From Nitrospiraceae bacterium (GTDB lineage: Bacteria; Nitrospirota; Nitrospiria; Nitrospirales; UBA8639), in the NCBI GenBank assembly GCA_003523945.1, contig DOFS01000408.1, positions 911 through 5,953 of the forward strand: DNA of 5,043 nucleotides, written 5' to 3'. The notes beneath the pieces were generated by a model that was not told the DNA's origin, made no database searches, and saw only the letters and a list, made by a program, of their open reading frames with translations. Positions 1 to 4,852 of the stretch are shown piece by piece. The stretch's first letter is position 1. Every line of letters starts with the position of its first letter. The translations under genes and the position numbers were made by a program.

Positions 1-69
1 GAGGACAACGGTTTTCGAGACCTTAGAAGTTCAAGAAACGAGGATGATGAAATACCTGAAGAGACCTAA
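1..69 (+). CDS. Possible 3' end of a gene cut by the window edge
   Basis: Frame 1 is open from the first base to a TAA at 67-69 and ends in a charged tail (NEDDEIPEET). Most codons begin with a purine, which is typical of coding DNA. The stretch is only 22 codons and the start lies outside the window, so no family can be named. A competing plus frame (bases 2-208, with ATG at 44 and 47 and a TAG at 206-208) is open longer and would give a 54-residue peptide containing NGYIYGYTQSSIYL, but its codons look less gene-like. Both could be chance. Confidence 0.25.
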   Translation, partial: EDNGFRDLRSSRNEDDEIPEET

Positions 70-150
70 TATTCCATGGATTTTATTGGAGATTGTCCAA
101 AGAACAACATTGCACCTCGTTGCATGGAATAGCACGGAGTTGGCAGGCAA

Positions 151-170
151 CGGTTACATTTACGGTTACA
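151..170 (+). repeat. Short direct repeat, two copies of CGGTTACA
   Basis: CGGTTACA occurs at 151-158 and again at 163-170, separated by TTTA, giving a 12-bp period. Only two copies are present, so it is not an iteron array. It could be a paired protein-binding site or chance. Confidence 0.35.
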
Positions 171-211
171 CTCAAAGTTCCATCTATTTAACACTAGGAC
201 GGGGTTAGTTC

Positions 212-264
212 TTTTTAGGGGCACCGGGGGTGAGACATTGTTTTACAACACCCACCCCAAAAAA
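212..264. repeat. Imperfect inverted repeat (hairpin)
   Basis: Four stem segments stack with bulges. TTTTT (212-216) faces the A run 259-264, GGGG (218-221) pairs with CCCC (255-258), GGGTG (228-232) pairs with CACCC (249-253), and TTGT (238-241) pairs with ACAA (245-248) around a TTT loop. The rest of 70-417 shows no convincing gene. A smaller hairpin lies at 310-329 (CTTTT/AAAAG plus TAG/CTA). Either could be a degenerate terminator or a small mobile palindrome; function is unknown. Confidence 0.35.
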
Positions 265-417
265 TAGGAATCCCTTACCTACGTTAGGACCCCCTCATTT
301 GCCAGACGACTTTTCTAGGGGCTAAAAAGTTGACTAGGTAACTTACAAGCTTCGAGAAACTGTTTTATATGCTACCAATGGCTGAAAAAGGTGATAGGAA
401 TTTGATGGGAAAGCGGG

Positions 418-1351
418 CTAGGCTTTGCGCGAATTGATAACTAGCGGATGTTTCGGGCCCCGAGTAATGACCCACAGGCCGTTCGGACCTCGACGAGTCC
501 AATGGGGCACCAATACCAGCTGCTCACACCACCCTTTCTTTAATATTTCAACAGAAGCTAATGGACGGCGGATTCGGATGAGAGTCGAATTAATTAGGAA
601 CTCAGTGGAAGATAGGCAAACTATCGAAAGTTTTTGATCTTGGAGTACCTCGTCGGATTCTAGCCAGTGGAGTACCATTCCCATGACTTTACCCGTTTTC
701 CTCCCAGAAAGACGTTGGAAGTGTTCCCACGGTCTTAGAAGTGTGGAGTTCTTAGTGTTGTAGGCGGGGTTTAGAGGAATCCCTTCAATCCATTCCCAGC
801 CGATAATCCCTTGATCTCGAAGGTCTAGCAATGCTGTATGATCTTTCCCCCCCCTCCACCCTTACTTGCTCGCCTCGTAGCGGTAAGCCATCCGTCCTTC
901 TATGTTGCCGCTAGGCAAGGGGATTGACTTTTACGCTTAGAATGTTGGTTTCCCAATTAACATTTTCTTGGGACCATATGAGCTTTGGAGAGGACAATGA
1001 TATACCAGAAGTGTTTTCTCGTGAGGTGCCTAAATAAACCCGAACATTCTTCGCCCTCTTGGCAATAGTTGTTTGCAAGGTGTAATAAGGGACAGGCGGG
1101 CCTTCTTCCTGAACATGTTGCACCACCAAATCTAAATCTCCACAAAAAGATACTCCTTGTGCCCAAGAATCTACGGCCCAAATTTTAACCATACGGATTG
1201 TTCCTCTCATTTCCTTCCTTAGAAAGGAGTCTTTCCACCTCATTTTGATAATGGGTTTCTCTGCAATCGAACGGCATATGCGTTGAAGGGCATGAGTAAA
1301 AGTGGCTCGTGGCTGATTCCTTGAACCAAAAACAAGTCGACGAGGATCAAC
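418..1351 (-). pseudogene. Broken gene, nucleotidyltransferase-like (DNA polymerase beta superfamily type motif)
   Basis: Two long minus-strand frames read best as one protein of about 310 codons. The upstream part (1351 to 911) begins VDPRRLVFGSRNQPRATF; its first ATG is at 1243, but the coding-like sequence extends 36 codons further up, to a TGA at 1352-1354. It contains AVDSWAQGVSFCGDLDLVV, which matches the polymerase-beta pattern G-S-x(9)-D-x-D except that the usual glycine is Asp. The downstream part (861 to 418) includes DHTALLDLRDQGIIGWEW and ends near VPHWTRRGPNGLWVITRGP. The simplest join is to read through the TAG at 911-913 in the same frame (RGEQVRVEGG) and drop one base from the G8 run at 847-854 (C8 on the plus strand), giving VEGGKDHTALLDL. 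An alternative is a +1 shift at about 913, which then meets a TAA at 862-864. If functional, the family would transfer a nucleotide to a protein, RNA or small molecule; the substrate cannot be deduced. The lesions and missing glycine suggest it is dead. The single-gene model is an inference from coherence across frames. Confidence 0.5.
847..854. repeat. C8/G8 homopolymer inside the broken nucleotidyltransferase-like gene
   Basis: Eight consecutive C on the plus strand. Removing one base joins the upstream frame (VRVEGG) to the downstream frame (KDHTALLDL). Runs of this length are prone to slippage, so the shift could be a mutation, a phase-variable switch or a read error. Confidence 0.6.
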
Positions 1352-1466
1352 TCAGATGAATAAGGGCTTAAGATAAGAAAATTAGACCGTGAAAGAGAAG
1401 GGCATTCTTATTTTCTAAAAAATGCAATAGGAATAAGCAGGTTTGTATTTGTGCCCCTCTATGACT

Positions 1467-1512
1467 ATTGGCAAGCTTTCGCCTTTTGGACACAGCTTTA
1501 CATTTTGCCAAT
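1467..1512. repeat. Inverted repeat ATTGGCAA / TTGCCAAT
   Basis: An 8-bp perfect inverted repeat (1467-1474 and 1505-1512) spans a 30-base loop and abuts the stronger hairpin at 1512-1532. It lies in the spacer between the membrane protein gene and the broken nucleotidyltransferase-like gene. The rest of 1352-1466 shows no gene: two in-frame stops (1400-1402 and 1352-1354) separate an upstream ATG (1423) from the coding-like sequence. It may be an operator or structured spacer; function is unknown. Confidence 0.35.
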
Positions 1513-1532
1513 TTAGGCCCTATGGGCCTAAA
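1512..1532 (-). terminator. 9-bp perfect hairpin downstream of the membrane protein gene
   Basis: TTTAGGCCC (1512-1520) and GGGCCTAAA (1524-1532) pair perfectly around a TAT loop. The hairpin begins 24 bases past the stop codon of the minus-strand gene at 1557-2261, a usual place for a terminator. No run of T follows on either strand, so it does not fit a classical intrinsic terminator. It could instead be an mRNA-stabilising stem or a mobile palindrome. Confidence 0.4.
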
Positions 1533-1556
1533 CATTCCTTATTCCCCAAATCAGAG

Positions 1557-2261
1557 TTATTTTTTCTCCGACTTCGGGGGCATTCGAGGTTGTGGCTTGG
1601 GAACTTCTCCCTTAACACTCCTAGGTGGTGGTGGTGGTGGAGGTGGGGGGGGTGTTTTTCTTTCACTCATAAATTCACCTTCGGGTTTTTCAAAGTTTAA
1701 AACTTCAACTTTAATTGGTCTAGGATGATTGCTTTGATTTAAACCAAGCCATTGGAAGGGAAGGAATGCGAGGAAAGCCAATCCAATTGCAAAAGTAAGC
1801 GAAACAATTGTCCTATATAGGTTATAGGCCCTGGCATCGTTATTAATAGCATTTTTTGAAGAAAATTTCACATAATATTCAAATAAAACGTTTCCAAAAG
1901 CCTCTTCAACAATTTTTTCATTATCCTCGAAATCGCGATATGTCAGAATTAATTCTTTTCGGTAGCTTTCAATAGATTCAGCAGTGGGCAGTAATTTGTC
2001 AGTATGCCCAAACCAAGATTTCCTAAAAAACCAAACCCCAATTGCTAACGAAATAATTGCTGATGTCCAAAATACCCAAAAAACTATTACCCCTATTCCA
2101 TTGTTTTGTGGACTGGCATTTTGCAACATGTACCCTAAAAATCCAACAATGACAACTAAAACAGCAAACGGCATTTGAAGACGAGAGTTTAATTTCTCAC
2201 GCATTTCAATTTCGTGGTAATATTGTCTTTCGTAAAGTTGAAATCGCTCTTCTTTATTCAT
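1557..2261 (-). CDS. Uncharacterised three-helix membrane protein with a polyproline C-terminal tail
   Basis: The protein has 234 residues and I do not recognise the family. A charged, tyrosine-rich N-terminal helix (MNKEERFQLYERQYYHEIEM) precedes a hairpin of two membrane helices (about 31-48 and 57-79) joined by a short loop. A mostly helical soluble stretch follows (about 80-148), then a third membrane helix (about 151-170). The tail holds ten prolines in a row (204-213) and two more PP/PxP-rich turns, ending PPKSEKK. By the positive-inside rule the N-terminus and middle domain are probably cytoplasmic and the tail would lie outside, but this is uncertain. The ATG at 2259-2261 overlaps the TGA of an upstream coding-like frame as ATGA; no strong Shine-Dalgarno is visible, so translation may be coupled. 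It is AT-rich compared with the gene at 4307-4852. The surrounding hsdR remnant raises the possibility of a defence-island membrane effector, which is inference only. Confidence 0.8.
   Translation of the reverse strand: MNKEERFQLYERQYYHEIEMREKLNSRLQMPFAVLVVIVGFLGYMLQNASPQNNGIGVIVFWVFWTSAIISLAIGVWFFRKSWFGHTDKLLPTAESIESYRKELILTYRDFEDNEKIVEEAFGNVLFEYYVKFSSKNAINNDARAYNLYRTIVSLTFAIGLAFLAFLPFQWLGLNQSNHPRPIKVEVLNFEKPEGEFMSERKTPPPPPPPPPPRSVKGEVPKPQPRMPPKSEKK
1624..1652. repeat. Slippage-prone GGT repeat and G8 tract encoding polyproline
   Basis: On the plus strand five GGT triplets (1624-1638), GGA, GGT and then eight G (1645-1652) lie back to back. On the minus strand they encode the ten prolines of the membrane protein. 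Gain or loss of triplets would change the proline count without shifting frame. Gain or loss in the G8 run would shift frame and replace the last 25 to 30 residues, leaving all three membrane helices intact. Confidence 0.75.
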
Positions 2262-2497
2262 AATTCATAGAAAGTTTCTGCTAACAACATCTTTCCCTTT
2301 CTCTTTTGTTGGATGATATAGGATAAGCATCTAGTTAACCTTTCGAAAATCACCCTCGACACTTCGGGCTCACTTTGAACCTGCTCTAAGGACGCCTAAA
2401 GGTTTTCCACGATCTCGGTGCCAATGCCATCAAAAAAAAATTGACTTTCTGTGTGCTGGGTGAACGACGAGTCATACAATTCCTTCAACGTGTATTT
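2258..2497 (-). pseudogene. Coding-like frame with one internal stop, ending at the membrane protein start
   Basis: Directly after the stop of the hsdR remnant the same frame stays open (KYTLKELYDSSFTQHTESQ, three Phe from a T9 run, then DGIGTEIVENL) to a TAG at 2396-2398. It continues as ASLEQVQSEPEVSRVIFERL to a TGA at 2258-2260, which overlaps the ATG of the membrane protein. The residue mix and purine-first codons look like real protein, but I recognise no family. It may be a small gene broken by one nonsense codon. The last part also offers a 10-codon leader (ATG at 2288-2290, MLLAETFYEL) behind a purine-rich stretch, which could couple translation to the membrane gene. No promoter is obvious here. 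Confidence 0.35.
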
Positions 2498-2761
2498 TTA
2501 AAGTGTTTTTTCGGTGCGGATTTGGTCGTAGCCTTTTCGGAGGAGGTGGTTGGCGGCCACTCCACGGAGCTCGTCATCATTCACGAGTTTGGCACAGATT
2601 TCCTCCTTGCCCTCCATACGGTCGATAAACAACCCTTCGAGGGCTTTATCAAAGACGAATTTAAAATCCTGAATTGAATTGACCTTGTCCGCTTGACCTA
2701 CATGAACCCACCTTCAGGCTGGCTTTTAGTTCTCGTCCAGCCCCTCGTGCGCGATAATTTT
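2498..2761 (-). pseudogene. hsdR: Remnant of the C-terminal end of a type I restriction enzyme R subunit
   Basis: From about 2698 to the TAA at 2498-2500 the minus strand reads VNSIQDFKFVFDKALEGLF, then IDRMEGKEEICAKLVNDDEL and VAANHLLRKGYDQI. This has the shape of HsdR C-termini: a helical segment with F-x-F-D-K-A-L-x-x-L, then DRM, an E-x-I-x-A-K-L-x-D-x-E-x-R block and HLLR-x-x-Y-x-x-I. HsdR is the ATP-driven translocase and nuclease subunit of type I systems and is normally near 1000 residues; fewer than 90 codons remain. Just upstream, short pieces in other frames (KIIAHEGLDE at 2732-2761, ELKASLKVG at 2706-2732) may be the same gene split by small indels; a TGA at 2714-2716 closes the main frame. 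No helicase or nuclease domain and no hsdM or hsdS is present, so this is a dead tail. Confidence 0.6.
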
Positions 2762-2855
2762 GTTCCATTCCATAGGCACAGTTGAACGTAAAACAGACAC
2801 CGAATAAAAGCAAGAGAAGGGTAAGACTAAGAGGAAGGGTGGTCTCTTTCAACAT
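2661..2855 (-). pseudogene. Signal-peptide start of a secreted protein, running into the hsdR remnant
   Basis: The ATG at 2853-2855 starts MLKETTLPLSLTLLLLLFGV, a positively charged start followed by a leucine-rich hydrophobic core, then CFTFNCAYG, which resembles a signal peptide with a possible cleavage after AYG. After about 30 residues the frame enters DNA that in other frames looks like hsdR, and it stops after 64 residues. The best reading is the beginning of a lost secreted protein joined to an unrelated remnant at about 2760-2775. No Shine-Dalgarno is evident. It could also be chance hydrophobicity. Confidence 0.3.
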
Positions 2856-2921
2856 TTTCTAGGTGGGTCTCTCGTCGTCAAGACTATTCCGCAGAAAAAG
2901 AGTATGTTCGGTGTGTATCAA

Positions 2922-2947
2922 AGTCTGACCCTGTGAGGAGTCAGGCT
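2922..2947. repeat. REP-like palindrome
   Basis: AGTCTGAC (2922-2929) pairs with GTCAGGCT (2940-2947), with one G-T pair. The stem continues with CC/GG past a bulged A around a TGTGA loop. GTCAGAC/GTCAGGC stems of this kind resemble repetitive extragenic palindromes mobilised by REP-associated tyrosine transposases. No second copy and no transposase is visible in the window, so the assignment rests on shape alone. Confidence 0.4.
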
Positions 2948-3072
2948 CTTGTGCCATTCAGGCTCATGTGAAATTGGGCAATGATGTCGCCATCGTAGCC
3001 TTTGCTGACTTCGCCAGAGAAGTCGGCATGCACCAGGGCAGGAAGCAGTAAAAGAAAAATCAGGCTTCACAT
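2941..3072 (-). pseudogene. Truncated secreted nuclease, staphylococcal nuclease-like
   Basis: The ATG at 3070-3072 is followed at once by a TGA codon and then SLIFLLLLPALVHADFSGEV. This is a signal peptide with an A-x-A-like cleavage site (VHA) and the DFSGxV start seen in thermonuclease-like proteins. KGYDGDII then corresponds to the family's DGDTI strand, which carries a calcium-binding Asp. SLNG resembles the next strand (R-L-x-G-I-D), where the catalytic arginine and another acidic residue should follow but do not. The linker between DGDII and SLNG is several residues shorter than usual, suggesting a small deletion. Reading stops at a TGA (2941-2943) inside the REP-like palindrome. A typical family member is 130 to 180 residues; only about 42 codons remain. 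The ATG lies six bases after the stop of the previous frame (3079), as in an operon. Confidence 0.45.
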
Positions 3073-3078
3073 TACTTG

Positions 3079-3273
3079 TCAGGAATAGAGTTGTGGTTTT
3101 TTGGGTAACTCAGGTAGTCCGCCTTGTGCGGGTGAGGATTTTGGTTGGGCCTTTGGCCGGAGCCCAAACCACATGTAAAAATGGCCGAGTGCGATGAAGG
3201 TGGCGGTACTCGCATAACCTAAGGCTTGGGCCTCAGGGGGTGGCTGTGCGGAACAAATCTTAAGAACTTTCAA
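3079..3273 (-). CDS. Short proline-rich ORF with one possible membrane helix
   Basis: The frame runs 64 residues from a TTG at 3271-3273 to a TGA at 3079-3081. It has a hydrophobic stretch ASTATFIALGHFYMWFGL (about residues 21-38) followed by a basic, proline-rich tail. The TTG overlaps the TGA of the preceding frame (3270-3272), and the nuclease-like start follows six bases after its own stop. This tight packing is the main support, since codon use is only moderately gene-like. No family recognised; it may be a small membrane protein, a broken fragment or chance. Confidence 0.3.
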   Translation of the reverse strand: MKVLKICSAQPPPEAQALGYASTATFIALGHFYMWFGLRPKAQPKSSPAQGGLPELPKKPQLYS

Positions 3274-3401
3274 CTAACCTGTCCACGGAATCGGGGGAAG
3301 ACCACATAACGAATGAGATACAAGCTGTATCCGTCCGTTGCTTCGCCGTTCTTAGGTGGATAAGCACTTTCCTTCCGACCAGCCTTCCTGTTTCTTTCAC
3401 A
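3270..3401 (-). pseudogene. Coding-like fragment without a clear start
   Basis: The frame is open from just after a TGA (3402-3404) for 43 codons, reading NRKAGRKESAYPPKNGEATD, then GYSLYLIRYVVFPRFRGQVS, to a TGA at 3270-3272. Most codons begin with a purine. There is no ATG, and a second minus frame over the same bases (3399 to 3257, VKETGRLVGRKVLIHL...) is also open, so the true frame is unsure. Not recognised. Confidence 0.2.
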
Positions 3402-4219
3402 TCATTGAGTTAGCAGGATGGCGGGAGGGCCGTCTGTTGCGAAGTCCTAATTGGCATTAAAGTTGCTCTCTACATGAACCAAGAGTAGTAAGAACACGAC
3501 AGACTGACAGGGAGGGACCAATCATGGACATAACACTTTTTATCATCGAAATGTTCTTTGCCTCTTTGGGGGTTGTCGTCTCTCATCTCATTTGGAAGTA
3601 GCCGTTTAGCCCCACTCGTAAGGTTGAGTGCCAAATAGGAATTTATTAAAAAAGACTTATTACCCGATGTTCCCCAAAACACTCTCCTGTTCTCCCATTG
3701 AATCGGTGAATTGGAGGAATTTCTCCACCACCTATTTGTTTCGCTTCCATGGGTAAGGCCATCTCTACTGCATGTGGTGTGCACATAACATTCGATCAGT
3801 TTTAGTCTCGAAGGCAGGGGCCATGTGTTCAGATTGCAGGAGAAGTTTAGCGATGTCCGACCATTAAATACGTTGGAACGGAAAGGTAGTTAGTATACCT
3901 TCAAAGGTTATTTTTTCTGAAGTGGTAAAATTTTTAATACAATTAAGTTTTTCCAAAATAATCCAGCTTACAGGGCAAAGTGTAGAAGTTCCGGAATTGG
4001 ATAGAGCCTTAGTTTGACGAGCGCGTTGGCGGCGGTGATGATAAATTCTCCATGCACACATTCAGTGGAGGGGCCTTGAGGCTAGCGAAGAGGTTGTTAT
4101 GCCGAATCTGCATAAGATGCCAAATAAATTGACCCTTAGGCGCAACTCATTCAAACGGATACAAAGAGGGCCTTTTATTCAGAAATTTCGATGGCGTGTT
4201 ATACGGACAGAAATGGGTA
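3402..4219. other. Stretch without an intact gene; coding-like scraps on both strands
   Basis: No complete gene is convincing. The longest frame (minus, 3470-3784, 104 residues, rich in S, N and W) looks unlike a natural protein. Other minus scraps read more naturally: 3765-3863, WSDIAKLLLQSEHMAPAFET, bounded by TAA and TAG; 3675-3755, MALPMEAKQIGGGEIPPIHR; and 3968-4057, GEFIITAANALVKLRLYPIP. Further up, QFIWHLMQIRHNNLFASLKA (about 4050-4130) leads back past a TGA to an ATG near 4250. On the plus strand, 3868-4017 is open and strongly purine-first. None is recognised, and they may be pieces of several dead genes. Confidence 0.4.
3868..4017 (+). pseudogene. Coding-like plus-strand fragment
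   Basis: Forty-nine codons are open between a TAA (3865-3867) and a TGA (4015-4017). They read RWNGKVVSIPSKVIFSEVVK, then FLIQLSFSKIIQLTGQSVEV, a believable helix-rich protein with V, I, K, S and E in natural proportions and mostly purine-first codons. There is no ATG; an internal GTG could start only a shorter piece. No family recognised. A minus-strand frame covers the same bases (3864-4061) but has a less natural composition. Confidence 0.25.
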
Positions 4220-4272
4220 GATCCGGTTCCTTTGCGGATCCGGCCAAACATTGCCTAGCCACGGCGATAGGC
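4220..4272 (+). promoter_or_regulatory. Two tandem hairpins in the leader of the 4307-4852 gene
   Basis: GATCCG (4220-4225) pairs with CGGATC (4235-4240) around a 9-base loop. GCCTAGC (4253-4259) pairs with GC and TAGGC (4264-4272) across a bulged GA and a CACG loop. The second hairpin ends 19 bases before the Shine-Dalgarno, so folding could affect ribosome access. No known riboswitch consensus fits fully. It may be a regulatory leader or unrelated intergenic structure. Confidence 0.35.
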
Positions 4273-4291
4273 TCCAGATGGCGGGAAAATG

Positions 4292-4298
4292 AAAGGAG
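4292..4298 (+). promoter_or_regulatory. Shine-Dalgarno AAAGGAG that sets the start at 4307
   Basis: AAAGGAG ends eight bases before the ATG at 4307-4309, an ideal spacing. An upstream in-frame ATG at 4289 overlaps this site and has no ribosome site of its own, so 4307 is the better start. Confidence 0.8.
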
Positions 4299-4306
4299 AT
4301 GTCAAA

Positions 4307-4852
4307 ATGCACACTTCAGAATCTATGTTCTTGTCCATTGAAGCAGCTGTCAAAGGAGGCAAAGCGGTCGTTTCTGCGGATGACAGTATCATTATTGCGA
4401 TGATGCAGGAGGCGCTGAAACACGGTCGATCCGCGACTTTCTATGTCTCTCCGGCACAGGCTCAGGCTGTAATGCGCGTGTACTGGACCCCACGCCGAGC
4501 CAAAGAAATCGGATATGAGTCCGTGTCCAAGGAAGAAAGGGCCAGGATCGAGTCCGAGCTTGGGGTTAAGGATATGGGTCCATGGTTCTCAAATCGCATC
4601 CAGTGCCCGTGCGGAGGCGTTTATGGCGCATTTGAGTTCATAGAACAAGGCCTCCGACACCATGGAAAGGATTGGGTGGGAGCGGTTGTCGAATTGAAGA
4701 ACGCCGCCGTCCTACGCATCAATCCAGCACAGGATGCTTTCTGTCCTGTATGCAGGCAGATTCTCCCAACAGGTCACTGGTACGGCATGTATGCCCCTGA
4801 TGGTACCTTGATATACGGGTGTTGTAGTGGCCCAGATGTACTCACTGCTTGA
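4307..4852 (+). CDS. Uncharacterised 181-residue protein with paired cysteines, probable zinc site
   Basis: The start is set by the strong Shine-Dalgarno at 4292-4298. The N-terminal half (about 1-60) looks like a compact alpha/beta fold: ESMFLSIEAAVKGGKAVVSA, then a helix (IIIAMMQEALKHG) and a strand (SATFYVSP). A charged helical linker (about 62-87, RRAKEIGYESVSKEERARIE) leads to the cysteine part: C-P-C-G-G at 100-104, C-P-V-C at 146-149 and C-C at 172-173, with His118, His119 and His157 nearby. A CPCG...CPVC arrangement suggests a zinc-ribbon-like site with Cys100/102 and Cys146/149 as candidate ligands. No membrane helix or signal peptide is visible, so it is probably cytoplasmic. It is more GC-rich than the membrane protein gene and stands alone on the plus strand. 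No family recognised, and the function (nucleic-acid or protein binding) is open. Confidence 0.85.
   Translation: MHTSESMFLSIEAAVKGGKAVVSADDSIIIAMMQEALKHGRSATFYVSPAQAQAVMRVYWTPRRAKEIGYESVSKEERARIESELGVKDMGPWFSNRIQCPCGGVYGAFEFIEQGLRHHGKDWVGAVVELKNAAVLRINPAQDAFCPVCRQILPTGHWYGMYAPDGTLIYGCCSGPDVLTA

Noticed and set aside
425..637. Plus-strand ORF of 70 residues
   Set aside because: It lies opposite the downstream half of the nucleotidyltransferase-like gene and has an unnatural composition; taken as a shadow.
957..1181. Minus-strand ORF of 74 residues
   Set aside because: It overlaps the better frame at 911-1351 with a shifted reading and no motif; taken as a shadow.
1443..1728. Two plus-strand ORFs of 85 and 86 residues with tryptophan or glycine runs
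   Set aside because: They are the antisense of the proline tract and the end of the membrane protein gene; the W and G runs are by-products of the GGT repeat.
1984..2178. Plus-strand ORF of 64 residues
   Set aside because: It is wholly antisense to the intact membrane protein gene.
2441..2677. Plus-strand ORF of 78 residues
   Set aside because: It is antisense to the hsdR remnant, whose minus-strand reading matches a recognisable family.
3470..3784. Minus-strand ORF of 104 residues
   Set aside because: Its composition (many S, N, W and C) is unlike a natural protein, and other frames over the same bases read better.
4220..4280. c-di-GMP-I (GEMM) riboswitch
   Set aside because: The conserved 5' half and the GCAAAGCC segment are absent; only a loose likeness in the 3' half remains.
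4099..4341. Plus-strand ORF of 80 residues
   Set aside because: It runs through the hairpin leader and Shine-Dalgarno into the 4307 gene in another frame, with a very basic, unstructured composition.
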